Shown: positions 10,246 through 21,766, counted from the stretch's first letter. The stretch: 64,000 nt of DNA from Microvelia longipes (GCA_018340805.1 JACMZG010001870.1:50726118-50790117); one strand, 5' to 3'. The notes: generated from the sequence alone by a model not told the origin. Numbers and translations: made by a program.

Positions 10246-10760
10246 AAATTCTGGCGCGGTGGTCCGCATGTCGGGCGAATTTCCTTTGGATGCGTGCTTC
10301 CGTGCATAACAACAATCCTGGTTGGAATAATAATTTTTATAGTTTTTTACATTATACATGTTTACAACTACTAAATAAATAATTCCGGCGCGGTGGTCCG
10401 CTGTCGGGCGAATTTCATTTAGAATGCGTGTTTCCGTGCTAAGCAACCCATTTCTTGCTTATGCAAGAACCATGCCCATTGCGTGGTTCTGGTTCATGCT
10501 ATAGAACCTAAGCAGTTACTCAATTGTCAAGCACTGCTCTTAACTCATTTTGTCTGTATTGTATTATCCAGTTGGTTGTACAAAACTATTCCTCTAAAAT
10601 TAGAAGTACGCACTATTATTTGCTATGAGTTTAAAGCTTAGTTACTTATCTTTAAGCTTAGTCAGTTATCTTTAAAGGTTTTAGCCCATTTCCTTTGGAA
10701 AATACAGACAAAATGAGTTACGACCGTAATTTTGGTTTTTGGTAATTTACAATGGTTTTT
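10238..10760. repeat. Family G repeat copies
   Basis: ATTCTGGCGCGGTGGTCCGC at about 10248 and TTCCGGCGCGGTGGTCCGCT at about 10383 are two copies of the family G terminus; the second continues into CTTGCTTATGCAAGAAC, AGCAGTTACTCAATT and AACTCATTTTGTCTGTAT. The complete relative with both ends is at 39685-40088. Confidence 0.65.
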
Positions 10761-10849
10761 TCAACTTTTTGGTCACTTAGAATAGTCGTATCGATTTCGG
10801 ACCGGTTTCACTTGATTCAGCGTCTCAAAAAACATAAATATTAAATTTT

Positions 10850-11335
<486 letters not shown>

Positions 11336-11380
11336 TTTTGGGACTCTTTTCTAAACACTAGTTAAACAGTTCTTGTAAGT

Positions 11381-11648
11381 AAAAAAAAAAATAAAATGCC
11401 CGTTTCAGGGTCTTTCGGCCCATCAGGGTATTCACCCTGCGGGAATCACCTCAAGTGGGTTGCATCTACTACACTCTAAGAATTAATTAAAGTTGGCGAA
11501 ATCATTTTAATACAAATACTATTTATAAAATCTTAGGGCATAGCCCGGGCTGCGAACCCTGGACCTTCGGTGCCGAAATCGAACGCCTTTACGATCACGG
11601 CCACGGAGGCAGACTACAGTTACTTATATTACATTATTATTATTACTT
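11381..11648 (-). mobile_element. tRNA-derived SINE with 15-bp TSD
   Basis: Same family as 1832-2064, in reverse. ACAGTTCTTGTAAGT flanks it at 11366-11380 and 11649-11663. The tRNA-like head is at the right (GGCCACGGAGGC, CTGCGAACCCTGG) and the T-rich tail with the GNRA hairpin at the left. It interrupts the RTE reverse-transcriptase reading frame, which resumes beyond the left duplication. Confidence 0.9.
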
Positions 11649-12732
11649 ACAGTTCTTGTAAGTATCCTACTAAAAAATCACCTCCAACTATAACTAACTC
11701 ATTACAAATATTATCAATGCCAGTGGCTTTTCCTTTCTTAAAATTTTTAACAACGCTCTCTACTACTTGTTTTAAAATTGACAGTACTTCATTTTTCATC
11801 ATGTTATCTTGTTCTGAACTAATATTATTTAAGATCTTTTTATTTGGTTTCTCACTGTACAACTTTCCATAAAAGGAACATATTACGTCCAATATTTCTT
11901 CTTGCCTAAGTTCATTTTTCTCATCTTTAATCGCTATTATTTGTGTTCTTCCTGTTGACTGAGATCTCCAATAGTCTTTCATATTTCCACCTTTCTCTGT
12001 AGTATCTTTAAGTTCATTTATCTTTTTCTTCTTTGTCCAATCCCGTAATTCGTTCTTTAATTCCTTTGATAAACATCTAATCTCATCTACCTCTCCTCTC
12101 TTTTTAGCTTTTCTCCTTTTATTAAATAAAAATTGTCTTGTTTTTCTTGATCCGTCTTTCTGGCTATTATTAGAATCCTCTATTATAGTGTCGCAAGTTT
12201 TATGCAAGGCTGACACAATCACTTTCTCGTACGAATCTATGTCTAATTTTTTTGTTCTTTTTTAATTGTAATTTTAAAACTTCTTAAAATTGATTCACTT
12301 TATTTTTTTCTAATTCAATCCTTTGCAATTTTTTTTAATTTTTATTTCCATAGTTTCTTTTCTCTTTTTGGTTTACTTCTAGCTTAAGTATTGCCCGAAC
12401 AGGTCTATGGTCGCTCTTAATATTTATTTTTTCATCTGTCTCGATGTCAAGAAAAATATGTTTCGTATTAGACAAGAAATAATTAATTCCATTTCGAGTA
12501 CAACCATCCGGACTATACACGTCCACTATTTCTCCGATATATTCCTAAAATATGTGTTCATGATGAACATTTTATTAGGTTCCGCAAATTGCACTAAACT
12601 GTTTCCACTTTCATATCTCTTACCATATCATATTTACCTCAAACTATTACAACCAAATTTAGCATTCATGTCGCCCATAATGACGGTATATTTACACTTA
12701 TTCTCATCTATTGCTAACTGCATGCTGTTATA
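11649..12732 (-). pseudogene. RTE endonuclease C-terminus and start of RT
   Basis: From right to left on the minus strand: DENKCKYTVIMGDMNAKFG (about 12715-12650), SPDGCTRNGINYFLSN and SDHRPVRA (12526-12335), then a basic linker with FSKEL-like and YWRSQSTGR segments, SFYGKLYSE, and GKATGIDNICNELV (12222-11649). GDMNAK and SDHR are the apurinic/apyrimidinic endonuclease signatures. NGKAxGxD-like GKATGIDN opens the RT domain. Several frame changes separate the pieces, so it is non-functional as read. The right boundary runs into the 40-bp minisatellite. Confidence 0.75.
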
Positions 12733-13311
12733 GAAATCCTCTGTCTTTCTCCTCCGCATTAGAAGTTATAGAAATCTCTATGTCTTTCTCCTCGCATTAG
12801 ATGTTAAGAAATCCTCTAGTCTTTCTCCTCCGCATTAGAAGTTATAGAAATCTTCTATGTCTTTCTCCTCCGCATTAGAAGTTATAGAAATCCTCTATGT
12901 CTTTCTTCCTCCGCATTAGAGTTATAGAAATCTTCTATGCCTTTCTCCTCCACATTAGAAGTTATAGAAATCCTCTATGTCTTTCTCCTCCGCATTAGAA
13001 GTTATAGAAATCTTCTATGCCTTTCTCCTCCGCATTAGAAGTTATAGAAATCTTCTATGCCTTTCTCCTCCGCATTAGAAGTTATAGAAATCTTCTATGC
13101 CTTTCTCCTCCGCATTAGAAGTTCCTAGAAATCTTCTATGCCTTTCTCCCCGATTAGAAGTTATAGAAATCTTCTATGCCTTTCTCCTCCGCATTAGAAG
13201 TTATAGAAATCTTCTATGCCTTTCTCCTCCTTATTAGAAGTTATAGAAATCTTCTATGCCTTTCTCCTCCACATTAGACGTTATAGAAATCTTCTATGCA
13301 TTTCTCCTCCG
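12733..13311. repeat. 40-bp minisatellite, left block (about 14 copies)
   Basis: Tandem units of 40 bp beginning GCATTAGAAGTTATAGAAAT and ending CTTTCTCCTCC, with TGTC/TGCC and CTT/CCT variants and scattered one-base losses. On the minus strand a unit reads NAEEKDIEDFYN, which is the endonuclease segment expected at exactly this place in the surrounding RTE ORF. Confidence 0.9.
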
Positions 13312-15010
13312 CATTTATTTATTTATTATTACAATACGGACATAATTGTCCAATAACAATACATTTTTTAAATATTTGTAATAAAATATAATAATAAGGA
13401 AAACATAAGTATCATTATAAACTACAACATTTTATTATAATCAATTCATTCACTGCACCAGTCAACCAACCCTATAGTAAAGTAAATAACATTATTAACA
13501 TAAAAAAAAAAAAATGTTAAAAAACATGTTGAACACTTAAACCAATAGAAAAAAAAATACTAGTAAAATAAATGGATAAAAAAAATAATATAAAAAATGA
13601 AATAAACAGGTGCTAACGGAGCAGTGAATAAATCCATTAAAAAATTTGAAAAAAAAACAATTAAAAAGATTAAAGTTTTTCATTTATGTTATTATTATTA
13701 AATTAACAAAAATTTGAAGAAGTAAAACTGATTTTAGTGTTTTTAGAATAGGATTATAATAGTTAAGTTAAAAACAAGCAAAAAGAAGAAAAAATATGTA
13801 AATAAATAAAGTTAAATATTTAAAAATAATTTTTAAAAAATAACACACTTGTAAAAGTACAAAATATGTGAATTAAAATTAATTATAAGAAGATATACAA
13901 AAAAACATATAATACTGAATCAGGAACTGAAGTAGGTTTCACACTTAAATATGAGTTATAGTCGAGGAAGATAATGCTTAAAAAAAGGAAATACTACATT
14001 AAATAAAAATTTAACTATGTTAAATGAAATAAAAGAACATTGATCCATTAATTTAACTCTTTTAAAGTTTTCTTAACACTATATGGCGTGGCATGAAAGA
14101 GGTCTATTTCTTGAATTGAATTAGCAAATCTTTGCATTCTAGGTATGGGAGAGTGATATATATAATTAGTTGGGTGGAAATTACAGTAAAAGTGGGAGTA
14201 TTACGGGTAAAGTGATTAGGAACATGGATATCAATTAAAGCAACTAAATTGGGGCAATCAATTAAGTTATTTATCAATTTATATAAGAAATATACATCAG
14301 CAGAGAACCTTCTATTATTGAGGGATTGTAATTTTAAATCTTTCATTAGGGTAACATAGTTGAGGTTGTCAATAGGAATTCTGAGTTTATAATTAGCATA
14401 TCGGAGGAATTTTAATTGAATTTTCTCTAAAGTGGTAATATGGCAGGCATAGTGGGGTGACCAAACTTGTGATGCATATTCTAACAATGGCCTTACCAAA
14501 GTTTTGTATAAATAAACTATAGAACTGATATTTTTGAATTCTTTGGAACATCTAATCACAAAACCCATAATACTAAGGCTCTAGAAGAGATTTTATTTAT
14601 ATGTTCAATAAATGTTAATTGGGAATCTAGAATAACACCCAGGTCACGAATAGAGTTCACTTGAGACACTTTCACATTGTTTATAAAGTAAGTATTAGGT
14701 ACATTATTTTTTATTCTAGAATAACAAATATGTTGACATTTTTTTAGGTTAAGAGGTAATTTGTTTTTTACACACCACTCATAGAGTCGATCGAGATTTT
14801 TCTGCAAGATAATTTTATCTTCAATACTGTAAATAACTTTCCTAATTCTAAGATCATCAGCAAAAAAATCATAATCAACACCTTCAAATATAAACTGTAA
14901 ATCATTGATAAAAATTAGGAAGAGCACTGGTCCCAAATGTGACCCTTGGGGTACTCCGGATAAAGCTTTAAAGCTTTAAAGCTTAAATATAAAGCTTTAA
15001 ATTAAAGCTT
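13312..15010 (-). mobile_element. 5'-truncated jockey-like LINE inside the minisatellite
   Basis: Minus-strand element that splits the 40-bp array. The 3' end at the left has an (AAAT)n-like tail (TTTATTTATTTATTATT on the plus strand). RT coding begins about 14959 with SGVPQGSHLGPVLF and continues to 14104. The 5' end at about 14960-15010 is short repeated AAAGCTTT sequence. 13330-14040 is AT-rich 3' UTR. The boundaries with the array are clear, but I could not define a target duplication. Confidence 0.7.
14104..14959 (-). pseudogene. Jockey-like reverse transcriptase fragment
   Basis: Two overlapping frames. The first (14959-14556) has SGVPQGSHLGPVLFLIFIND, FFADDLRI (the catalytic box, here FADD) and LPLNLKKCQHICYSR. 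The second (14568-14104) has YKTLVRPLLEYASQVWSPHY, which follows the RT domain in jockey-type LINEs. A frameshift near 14560 separates them. The fingers and the endonuclease are absent because of 5' truncation. The protein would copy LINE RNA at a nicked target; this copy cannot make it. Confidence 0.85.
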
Positions 15011-15530
15011 TATTAGAAGTTATAGAAATCTTCTATGTCTTTCTCCTCCTCATTAGAAGTTATAGAAATCTTCTATGCCTTTCTCCTCTGCATTAGAAGT
15101 TATAGAAATCCTCTATGTCTTTCTCCTCCGCATTAGAAGTTATAGAAATCTTCTATGCCTTTCTTCTCCGCATTAGAAGTTATAGAAATCTTCTATGTCT
15201 TTCTCCTCTGCATTAGAAGTTATAGAAATCTTCTATGTCTTTCTTCTCTGCATTAGAAGTTATAGAAATCTTCTATGCCTTCTCCTCGCTTTAGAAGTTA
15301 TAAATCTTCTATGTCTTTCTCCTCCTCATTAGAAGTATAGAAATCTTCTATGCCTTTCTCCTCTGCATTAGAGTTATAGGAATCTTCTATGCTTTCTCCT
15401 CCGCATTAGAAGTTATAGAAATCTTCTGTCTTTCTCCTCCTCATTAGAAGTTATAGAAACTTCTATGTCTTTCTCCTCCTATTAGAAGTTTAGAAATCTT
15501 CTAGTCTTCTCCTCCGCATTAGAAGTTGTG
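15011..15530. repeat. 40-bp minisatellite, right block (about 13 copies)
   Basis: Continuation of the same array on the other side of the jockey-like insertion, with more single-base deletions than the left block. The last unit passes directly into unexpanded endonuclease coding sequence at about 15530. Confidence 0.9.
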
Positions 15531-15754
15531 CATAGACTTGAATAACTTTCATTCTTCCTCCCCCTTTTCCTTCGTTCTCAAGTTTCCAAATTAGTTTAGA
15601 TACTCTGTGGCCATAGGATTTATAAGCAATAATATTCTTCTTATTACTCTCATTTACTAAAAATCCTGTACCACCCATACCTCCTTCTCCATTATAGTAA
15701 AAATCTATATCTCCTTCCATTTTTTATTCGACCTTCTCTACTTCTTCTCACTTC
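15531..15754 (-). pseudogene. RTE endonuclease N-terminal segment
   Basis: Reads GEVRRSREGR (about 15750-15722), then after a frame change MEGDIDFYYNGEGGMGGTGF, LVNE, and MKVIQVYA next to the array. GEVRR, GGTGFLVN and IQVYA are in the order and spacing of RTE-type endonucleases; the acidic E of GEVRR corresponds to the metal-binding glutamate of the family. The expected next residues, SNAEEKDIEDFYN, are the ones amplified in the minisatellite. The upstream half is separated by the MITE at 15764-16532. Confidence 0.8.
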
Positions 15755-15763
15755 TCCTAAACC

Positions 15764-16532
15764 AGGGGGGGTTAACTTAAATGAGGAAAAGTTTGGACTC
15801 GGTTATCGCAAGCTACTAAAAATAACGCTGCGGCGGACCGGTGCGACAACTTATGAACTAACCCAATAGCTTCCAAAAATGACTGAATTATATTTTTATA
15901 TTTAAATTTATGAATACCATGACAATTCTTGGTTATGACAGCTACATTTATTATTATTATAAAATTGATTGTTTTCTGTATGTATTTTTCACAAAAACGG
16001 TTCGCCGTTGCATGTTCTGTATTTCCGAAATTCAGAAACTAAAAGTAAATAGAAACTTTTTAAAACTTCCAGAGAACGCTAATGATGGCAGATAAGTATA
16101 TTTCATTTAATTAATTTATTGATTTAGTCGATTTTATCAGGTAATTACATTTAATCACATGCGCGCATCTCGCCGATGTAATTAAAATACAGGCTGCATT
16201 AAATGCCAAAATCTATCTTTTAGCACGTGTAAAACTTTAGCCACTATTTCATTATTACCTGATTGAATCAATTAAATTAATAAATTACTTAAATGAAAAA
16301 CTTAAAAATAATCATAAGTGTTCTGTGTAATTAAAGTGGTAGGGTTAGTTAGAAGTATAACTATAAAAAGTATAAAAATTAAATTTGAAACTGACTTTGG
16401 GCATAAAGCGGGAAATTAAGACTCGCCCACTCAATTGAAAGGTAGGTCCGCCGCAGCGCTAGCGTCGACCGGAATCCAAATTTTCCCACCATTGAGTCGA
16501 CAGTCTTACTGTTTAAGTATCTATAGTCTCTG
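15764..16532. mobile_element. Family E MITE with 9-bp TSD
   Basis: TCCTAAACC flanks the 769-bp unit at 15755-15763 and 16533-16541. Near the ends are partly inverted sequences: GCTGCGGCGGACC near 15828-15841 and GGTCCGCCGCAGC at 16445-16458, with AAAAGTTTGGACTC mirrored by GAATCCAAATTTTC. A second inverted pair lies inside (TTAATTTATTGATTTAGTCG versus the stretch near 16270). No ORF of note. A 9-bp duplication is typical of Mutator-like elements, so a MULE MITE is likely. It interrupts the RTE endonuclease. A second copy is at 48825-49520. Confidence 0.75.
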
Positions 16533-16541
16533 TCCTAAACC

Positions 16542-17505
16542 TAAAATATCCCATATTCTATCTCTTAATTCTTGTAGTAACTCGAATAATCTAATATCAG
16601 TCCTTAATGTTTGAGAGTTATAAGTAATTAAACGAATCCTTCTGTTCTTACGGTTGCATTTATTTTTACTTGATGTTTTCTTTAATTGCTACATTTTTGT
16701 CTCATAAGTTTCGTGTTTTCCTGTTTACCTATTACCATCACTATAATTAGTATCATTATCCTTCATTTTTATTTTTTGCTTGACTTAATTCTACATTTTT
16801 TGTTACCTGGACCTCTTGTACTCGGTCTTTAGTTTTAAACAAATTTAATATACGTTGTTCCAAAGTAACGTTTTTTTTTTCTTAAGTGCGTTTTCAGCCT
16901 TGTCACTGATATTTTCTTCATTCTCTAGTTTTCTTTCTCCTTACTTACATCTTCATTACTATTTTTACTTGTTTCACCTTTCCCTTTAACGTTTTTTGAA
17001 TGCTGTATACTACCATTCTTTATTATTTTTAACTATACTTTCTAAATTTAATATTTCTTGTTCTGTTTGCCATTGCTCTACTTCTATCTCTGTGAAATCC
17101 TGATTGCTTGCACTTGGCAGAGATGAAATTCCTGACTTGCATTTTTGTTTAACTCTATTATACCTCTAGATCCCCTCTATTCTTTCCCGTCTATATACAG
17201 TTTATCATATTTGAGTATTGCGTGATGACCATCCTCTCAAGCTTTTTTCATAACAGGTACCAAAGACTGTCTTCTTCTCAAATTCTCTTGTCTTCTTATC
17301 AAAGTCTTCAAATATTGCTATGTTGGAACATATTATCTTACCTGCAGCTGACATAGCCTCCATCTTCTTTCTAAATGTAGTAAATCCTACAGCCAACATA
17401 GATCTTGCACTCTTTTCTTGGATAAAATCTATATCGGAAGATATACAGTTAATTTTCATGGTGTCATTAAATAAGTCGAAAACAGCTTGCTCCCTAGCTT
17501 TATAG
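16542..17505 (-). pseudogene. RTE endonuclease start and possible ORF1 remnant
   Basis: Minus-strand reading near 16660-16545 gives LITYNSQTLRTDIRLFELLQ followed by DRIWDILGLG, the usual opening of an RTE endonuclease (TYN...TL...WDIIGL). Further upstream (17505-16860) are patches of codon-like sequence in shifting frames, including an 84-codon stretch at 17459-17205 and EIEVEQWQTEQEILNLE near 17090-17030. They could be ORF1, but I see no decisive motif. Confidence is high for the endonuclease start and low for ORF1. Confidence 0.6.
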
Positions 17506-17947
17506 TTTAGAGCTAGATTTATTATTTGAGAGCTAAAAAGCTAAAAAAGCTAAAAAAGAAGCAATCAAATCAGGAAAGTTATTCTCAAGTAAATATATTG
17601 AGGGGACTTATGTTGAATTTTCACTAAAGTAGTACATCGTTTTAATTTACTGAGCCATTATTGGTAATTCTATACGAGAAGTCAAAGTGTAAAGTTCTTT
17701 GTTTATACTTGGATTAAAGTTTTTCTCAAATCCATTAGCTATTTAACTAAAACATGGAATGTTTCTACACTAGATCAATACTCAGCTACACAACCACTTG
17801 TTGCATCTACACGTCTCTACGTACTGTTAGCAACAAAAAGATAAGTTACGTTTGTCAAGAATTTACTTAAATAATAAGTACTTAGTATATTTATTAGAAT
17901 TTTAATTTGCTCTGCATCTATTAATATACATCTCAATTTACACCGGG
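17506..17947. other. No gene or repeat recognised
   Basis: AT-rich DNA with short AGCTAAAAAGCTAAAAAAG repetition at 17528-17562. Confidence 0.4.
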
Positions 17948-17958
17948 TAATTACATAT

Positions 17959-18204
17959 AGCCGCCTCCGTGGCCGAGGTCGTTAAGGCGTTAGTCTTTAC
18001 ACTGACCTTTGACACCCACGGAGGTCTGGGGTTCGCATCCCAGGTTACGCTCTCAATTTATAGAAGATTATCGTTTAGATAAATTATCGCCAACTTTAGA
18101 ATACACTTTGAGCTTAACGTTGCTACTACACCCGAGGTGGTTTCCGCAGGGGTTATCCCTGATGAGCCGCAAGGCTCTAAACGGCATTATTATTATTATC
18201 ATTA
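17959..18204 (+). mobile_element. tRNA-derived SINE, ATT-tailed subfamily, 11-bp TSD
   Basis: TAATTACATAT flanks it at 17948-17958 and 18205-18215. The head GTGGCCGAGGTCGTTAAGGC closely resembles the D-arm of tRNA-Ser/Leu, with GGGGTTCGCATCCC as B box. The tail is (ATT)n after GAGCC-GCAA-GGCTC (18164-18177). This subfamily differs from the T-rich-tailed one at 1832, 11381 and 46057. Confidence 0.9.
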
Positions 18205-18344
18205 TAATTACATATTGCATTCACCAAAATTTAATTTTTTAAAATATAGAAACACATAGTCTTATTACCTATACTTGGCATTTGTTACTACTTTTGATAA
18301 CTTAAATTAGAGCATATCATTTTAATTATTTTTAATTTTTCTCA

Positions 18345-18515
18345 TTTATACCGTAGCTATGATAGTTTTCCTCATTTATACAGATAATGTTTTTCCTCAT
18401 TTATACCGTAGCTATGATAGTTTTCCTCATTTATACCGATAATGTTTTTCCTCATTTATACCGATAATGTTTTTCCTCATTTATACCGATAATGTTCCTC
18501 ATTTATACCGTAGGT
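18345..18515. repeat. Tandem array derived from a family B end
   Basis: TTTTCCTCATTTATACCG is repeated six or seven times with spacers GATAATG or TAGCTATGATAG. The unit is the terminal sequence of family B. Confidence 0.8.
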
Positions 18516-18539
18516 TTATAGAAAATAGTTATTTATGCA

Positions 18540-19205
18540 CCAAGTGAATAATGACCCCCATTATAATAGTCTATTATAATAATAAATAGTGACCTCTGGT
18601 CACTGTCTCGAGGTGCAAGCCGAGGGAATTATTTATTTTAATCCCAAGGCTTTAGCCGAGGGATTATTTACAATTAGCTTCCAAGGCTTGCCGAGGGAGA
18701 TAATTTAACGAGGGTTATAATGGGGCATTATTTACGTGATGCATACAAAATTTTATCTCCAGAAGGAAAAACAATATATATGAAACAAAAAAAATTGTTT
18801 TTAACCGTATTTGCTTCGTCATCTATACAAGACGGTTGAGGATTATCGGGGATATCGGGAAACAATTCATCTATGTCATTTACTATCATTTCATTATCAC
18901 TTTCCATCGTAAACAACCGCACTAAATCCTTTTATGATAAATATAACAGGAATATTACTTGAAAGATAAGAAAAACTTAGTAAAAAAGTAGGTATTTATC
19001 GTCAAAACAGATTTGATAAAGAAATTATTTGTTTACAGACAGCTGGGATTTAATGAATCAGTGCTGCCAACATAACTTTGTTTACTCAAAATTCTTTACG
19101 TAGATTTTTGAATCTGTAATTTTAACTACTCAATAATTAAGTTGGCTAAGCTGGATTATAACCCGGCGGGAAATAATAAATTATTATTTTCCGCGGGGTT
19201 ATAAT
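18540..19205. repeat. Possible element bounded by ATAATGACC / GGTTATAAT repeats
   Basis: GAATAATGACCCCCATTATA at 18544 is mirrored by TTATAATGGGGCATTATT near 18713-18732, enclosing GCCGAGGGA repeats (18630-18700). A second palindrome at about 19153-19205 pairs TTATAACCC with GGGTTATAA around AAATAATAAATTATTATTTT. Function unknown. Confidence 0.45.
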
Positions 19206-19612
19206 GACGAATAATGTATTGTGTTTGCAAAAAATCCGAAACCGGGATGTCACCGGAATTATCCGTTTCAGGTATTTTGAAGACCTCCTAAGTGGTTTTC
19301 ACAAAGTTGTCTGTCTGTGTGTGTGTGTCTGTTATCATCGTAGCTCCCAGTGTATTTATGCTAGAGAATTGAAACTTTGTACAAAAATCAGGTTTATATG
19401 TTTAGTAGTGCTATTCGGAAAATGATTTTTTTTTATGGCGTCATTAACCCAAAATAATGACTCAGCAAAAATTAAATTAAAATCATAAAACGCGAAAAAT
19501 GTTGGGATTGGATTTTTCACGCTTTTAGTCATATTTAAGACTAATCTAAGTGCCAAGTTTCATCGCATTATCAGTATAAGTTCAATTTTTATCAGATGAA
19601 TGTTTTTACTCA
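19206..19612 (+). repeat. Family B fragment, 5' part
   Basis: Begins GTATTGTGTTTGCAAAAAAT, passes CACCGGAATTATCCGTTTCA, TATCATCGTAGCTCCCAGTG and ATGACTCAGCAAAA. A (GT)n patch lies inside. Confidence 0.7.
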
Positions 19613-19849
19613 GTCATTCAGAACTAAAGCGATCCATTTTCCCGTGTTTATCCGTAATTATCAAGGGTGCCACAATTAGCTTTTGATATGATCTTTGTTT
19701 GTTGACATAAAAATTGTTTAAACAGAAAAGATTAATTAAGTTGGATTTATGGCTGCCAGCAAACTGCAGACAGCCCTAGAACTGACCTAAAACCTATATT
19801 TAGTTTAAAAAAATTAGATACAGCATAATAGATATCAAATTCACTTCAT

Positions 19850-20280
19850 TATCCTTTGATAGTACGCATTCGTTAAATTCTCAGTGGTCACCCATCCAGT
19901 TACTGACGCTCGATGCTGCTTAATATTAATGATCCAACAGAAAGGGTAAATATACTAACCGTATTGAAACGACACTTTTTACATTTATTTATTGTATTGA
20001 GGGGTACATTCGTGGGGACATTCAACTAAACAAAAAAAATTTTTTTTAATTATTTTTTTTATATTCAACATAACATTTGATAAAAAACTAACGCTAACAC
20101 TGACATGAAATTTGGTACATTTGTACCTGCAAATGTATAGAACTACATGTGTGCCGGATTTCAAATGTGTGTGTGTCAAATGTCTATTATCATCTTAACT
20201 CCCTGTGAATTTATGCTAAAATTGGAACTTGACACAAAATTCAATCTTGATTCTCCTTATAATATATTTACTACCGATCA
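19850..20280 (-). repeat. Family B fragment, rearranged
   Basis: TCAGTGGTCACCCATCCAGT, GCTCGATGCTGCTTAATATT and GTATTGAAACGACAC are family B landmarks on the minus strand, followed by a diverged internal part with CTACATGTGTGCCGG. Confidence 0.55.
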
Positions 20281-20415
20281 TAAAAACATTTTTCACTCCA
20301 TTGCCTTTATCACAAGATGAATGACAGGTAAAAGAACATAAAAACTCGCCTGAAAGCAGGACAAGTGCTTAGAATATGAACAGATATTCCCTTAGCTTAC
20401 AAATAGAACTAGCTA

Positions 20416-21054
20416 CAGTGTTGCCAGATGTACGATAATTATCGTATTTGTACGATATTTTCAGCTTTTCCCCCATGTACGATAGCGTGTGTACGATAAT
20501 TCCAAAAAATAGGATAATTTTAACTTTTGTACGATATTTGTACGATATTTAATCATTTATTAGTTACAGAATTTCTAGTAGTAATTTGTTTAATGTTTAG
20601 TACATTAATCCTTTTATGTTTTAAGATTAATACACAGTAGGATTGAACATTCAATACCAACTACTGCCAAAAATGTATATTCCTAATTTTTTGTCAATAA
20701 TTTCTATACATATATTTTTTTATTTAGCTATGTAGGCATAATGTTACAATAAAAACCCAAACCTAGGTGACACTTGAGACTCAAAAGTGTTATTCTAAAG
20801 ACAGACAAGTGATCTTTTTTTGTTTCAAGGTTATTTGCAAATGGAAATGGAATAGCAAATAATATCTACTAGAATTTAATTAACCCATAAAAACGCTGTT
20901 ATTTTTAACTTATTAATGTTTAAAAAATAAATTTAACATGCAACGCCCTCCCCTCCCCGATTTACCATTTTTCAAAGTGTACGATAATTTTGGCAATCCC
21001 CCATAATGTTTTAGGAAATCCCCCATATTTTTCATAATACCATCTGGCAACACT
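20416..21054. mobile_element. hAT-like MITE with subterminal GTACGATA repeats
   Basis: Terminal inverted repeats CAGTGTTGCCAGAT at the left and ATCTGGCAACACT at the right, flanked by AGCTA on both sides (20411-20415, 21055-21059). About seven GTACGATA copies crowd the left 140 bp and at least one lies near the right end (about 20978), as expected for transposase-binding subterminal repeats. No ORF. CAGTGTTG-type ends fit hAT elements, but the visible duplication is 5 bp rather than the usual 8. Confidence 0.7.
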
Positions 21055-21335
21055 AGCTATTTTATCAGGTGCATAAGGTTACTGCCAAGTGCTGGCAAAA
21101 GACGACAGAAATTAGTCATAAATATCAGTTATTGAGTGACTGCTATTGACCGTCTTCATGACGTTAGTTACAGATTCTCTTACCGAAATTGATCATAATT
21201 TGCACATTATATGTCACCGAAATAAAGCTCACTCTGCTCCAATCGAAATTTGAATTCCTGTTGGCGTTCGAATTTCTCTTTTTAATGCGTAGGTGCTTAA
21301 AGAAGTGCCTAAAGTCTAAAGAGCCTTAGATAATA

Positions 21336-21766
21336 GACCAAGAGCCCAGGGGTGTTTTGTTAATAAAAAGTGTAATGGCTGGAACCGGTCTCAATTTTTC
21401 GTAAATACCTTCCTGAACAAGGATCTGTAATTCTGCCGACTCGTATCGGATGGGCGTCCCAGGCAGAACGCACTTTACAGGTCAAATTTACCACCCAAGT
21501 TAACAAACAGTGTAATGGATGGAACCGGTCTCAATTTTTCGTAAATACCTTCCTGAACAAGGATCTGCAATTCTGCCGACTCGTATCGGATGGGTGTCCC
21601 AGGCAGAACCTTTGACGCCTAAAGTGCGTTCTGCCTGGGACACCCATTTGATACGAGTCGGCAGAATTGCAGATCCTTGTTCAAGAAGGTATTTACGAAA
21701 AATTGAGACCGGTTCCAGCCATTACACTTTTTATTAACAAAACACCCCTGGGCTCTTGGTCTATAA
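21336..21766. mobile_element. Foldback element with an internally duplicated arm
   Basis: Left outer arm AGAGCCCAGGGGTGTTTTGT is mirrored at 21735-21760. The inner sequence AGTGTAATGGCTGGAACCGG to GGCAGAACG occurs at 21368-21475 and again in direct orientation at 21508-21610, then once inverted at 21625-21730. So one arm has been copied twice. The 72-codon ORF across the hairpin is an artefact. Confidence 0.75.

Noticed and set aside
12733..13311. CRISPR-like array
   Set aside because: Units are head to tail without unique spacers, and the unit is derived from a LINE ORF in a eukaryotic sequence.
13312..15010. Target duplication for the jockey-like LINE
   Set aside because: Only a 3-4-base ATT-type match could be found, which is meaningless in this AT-rich context.
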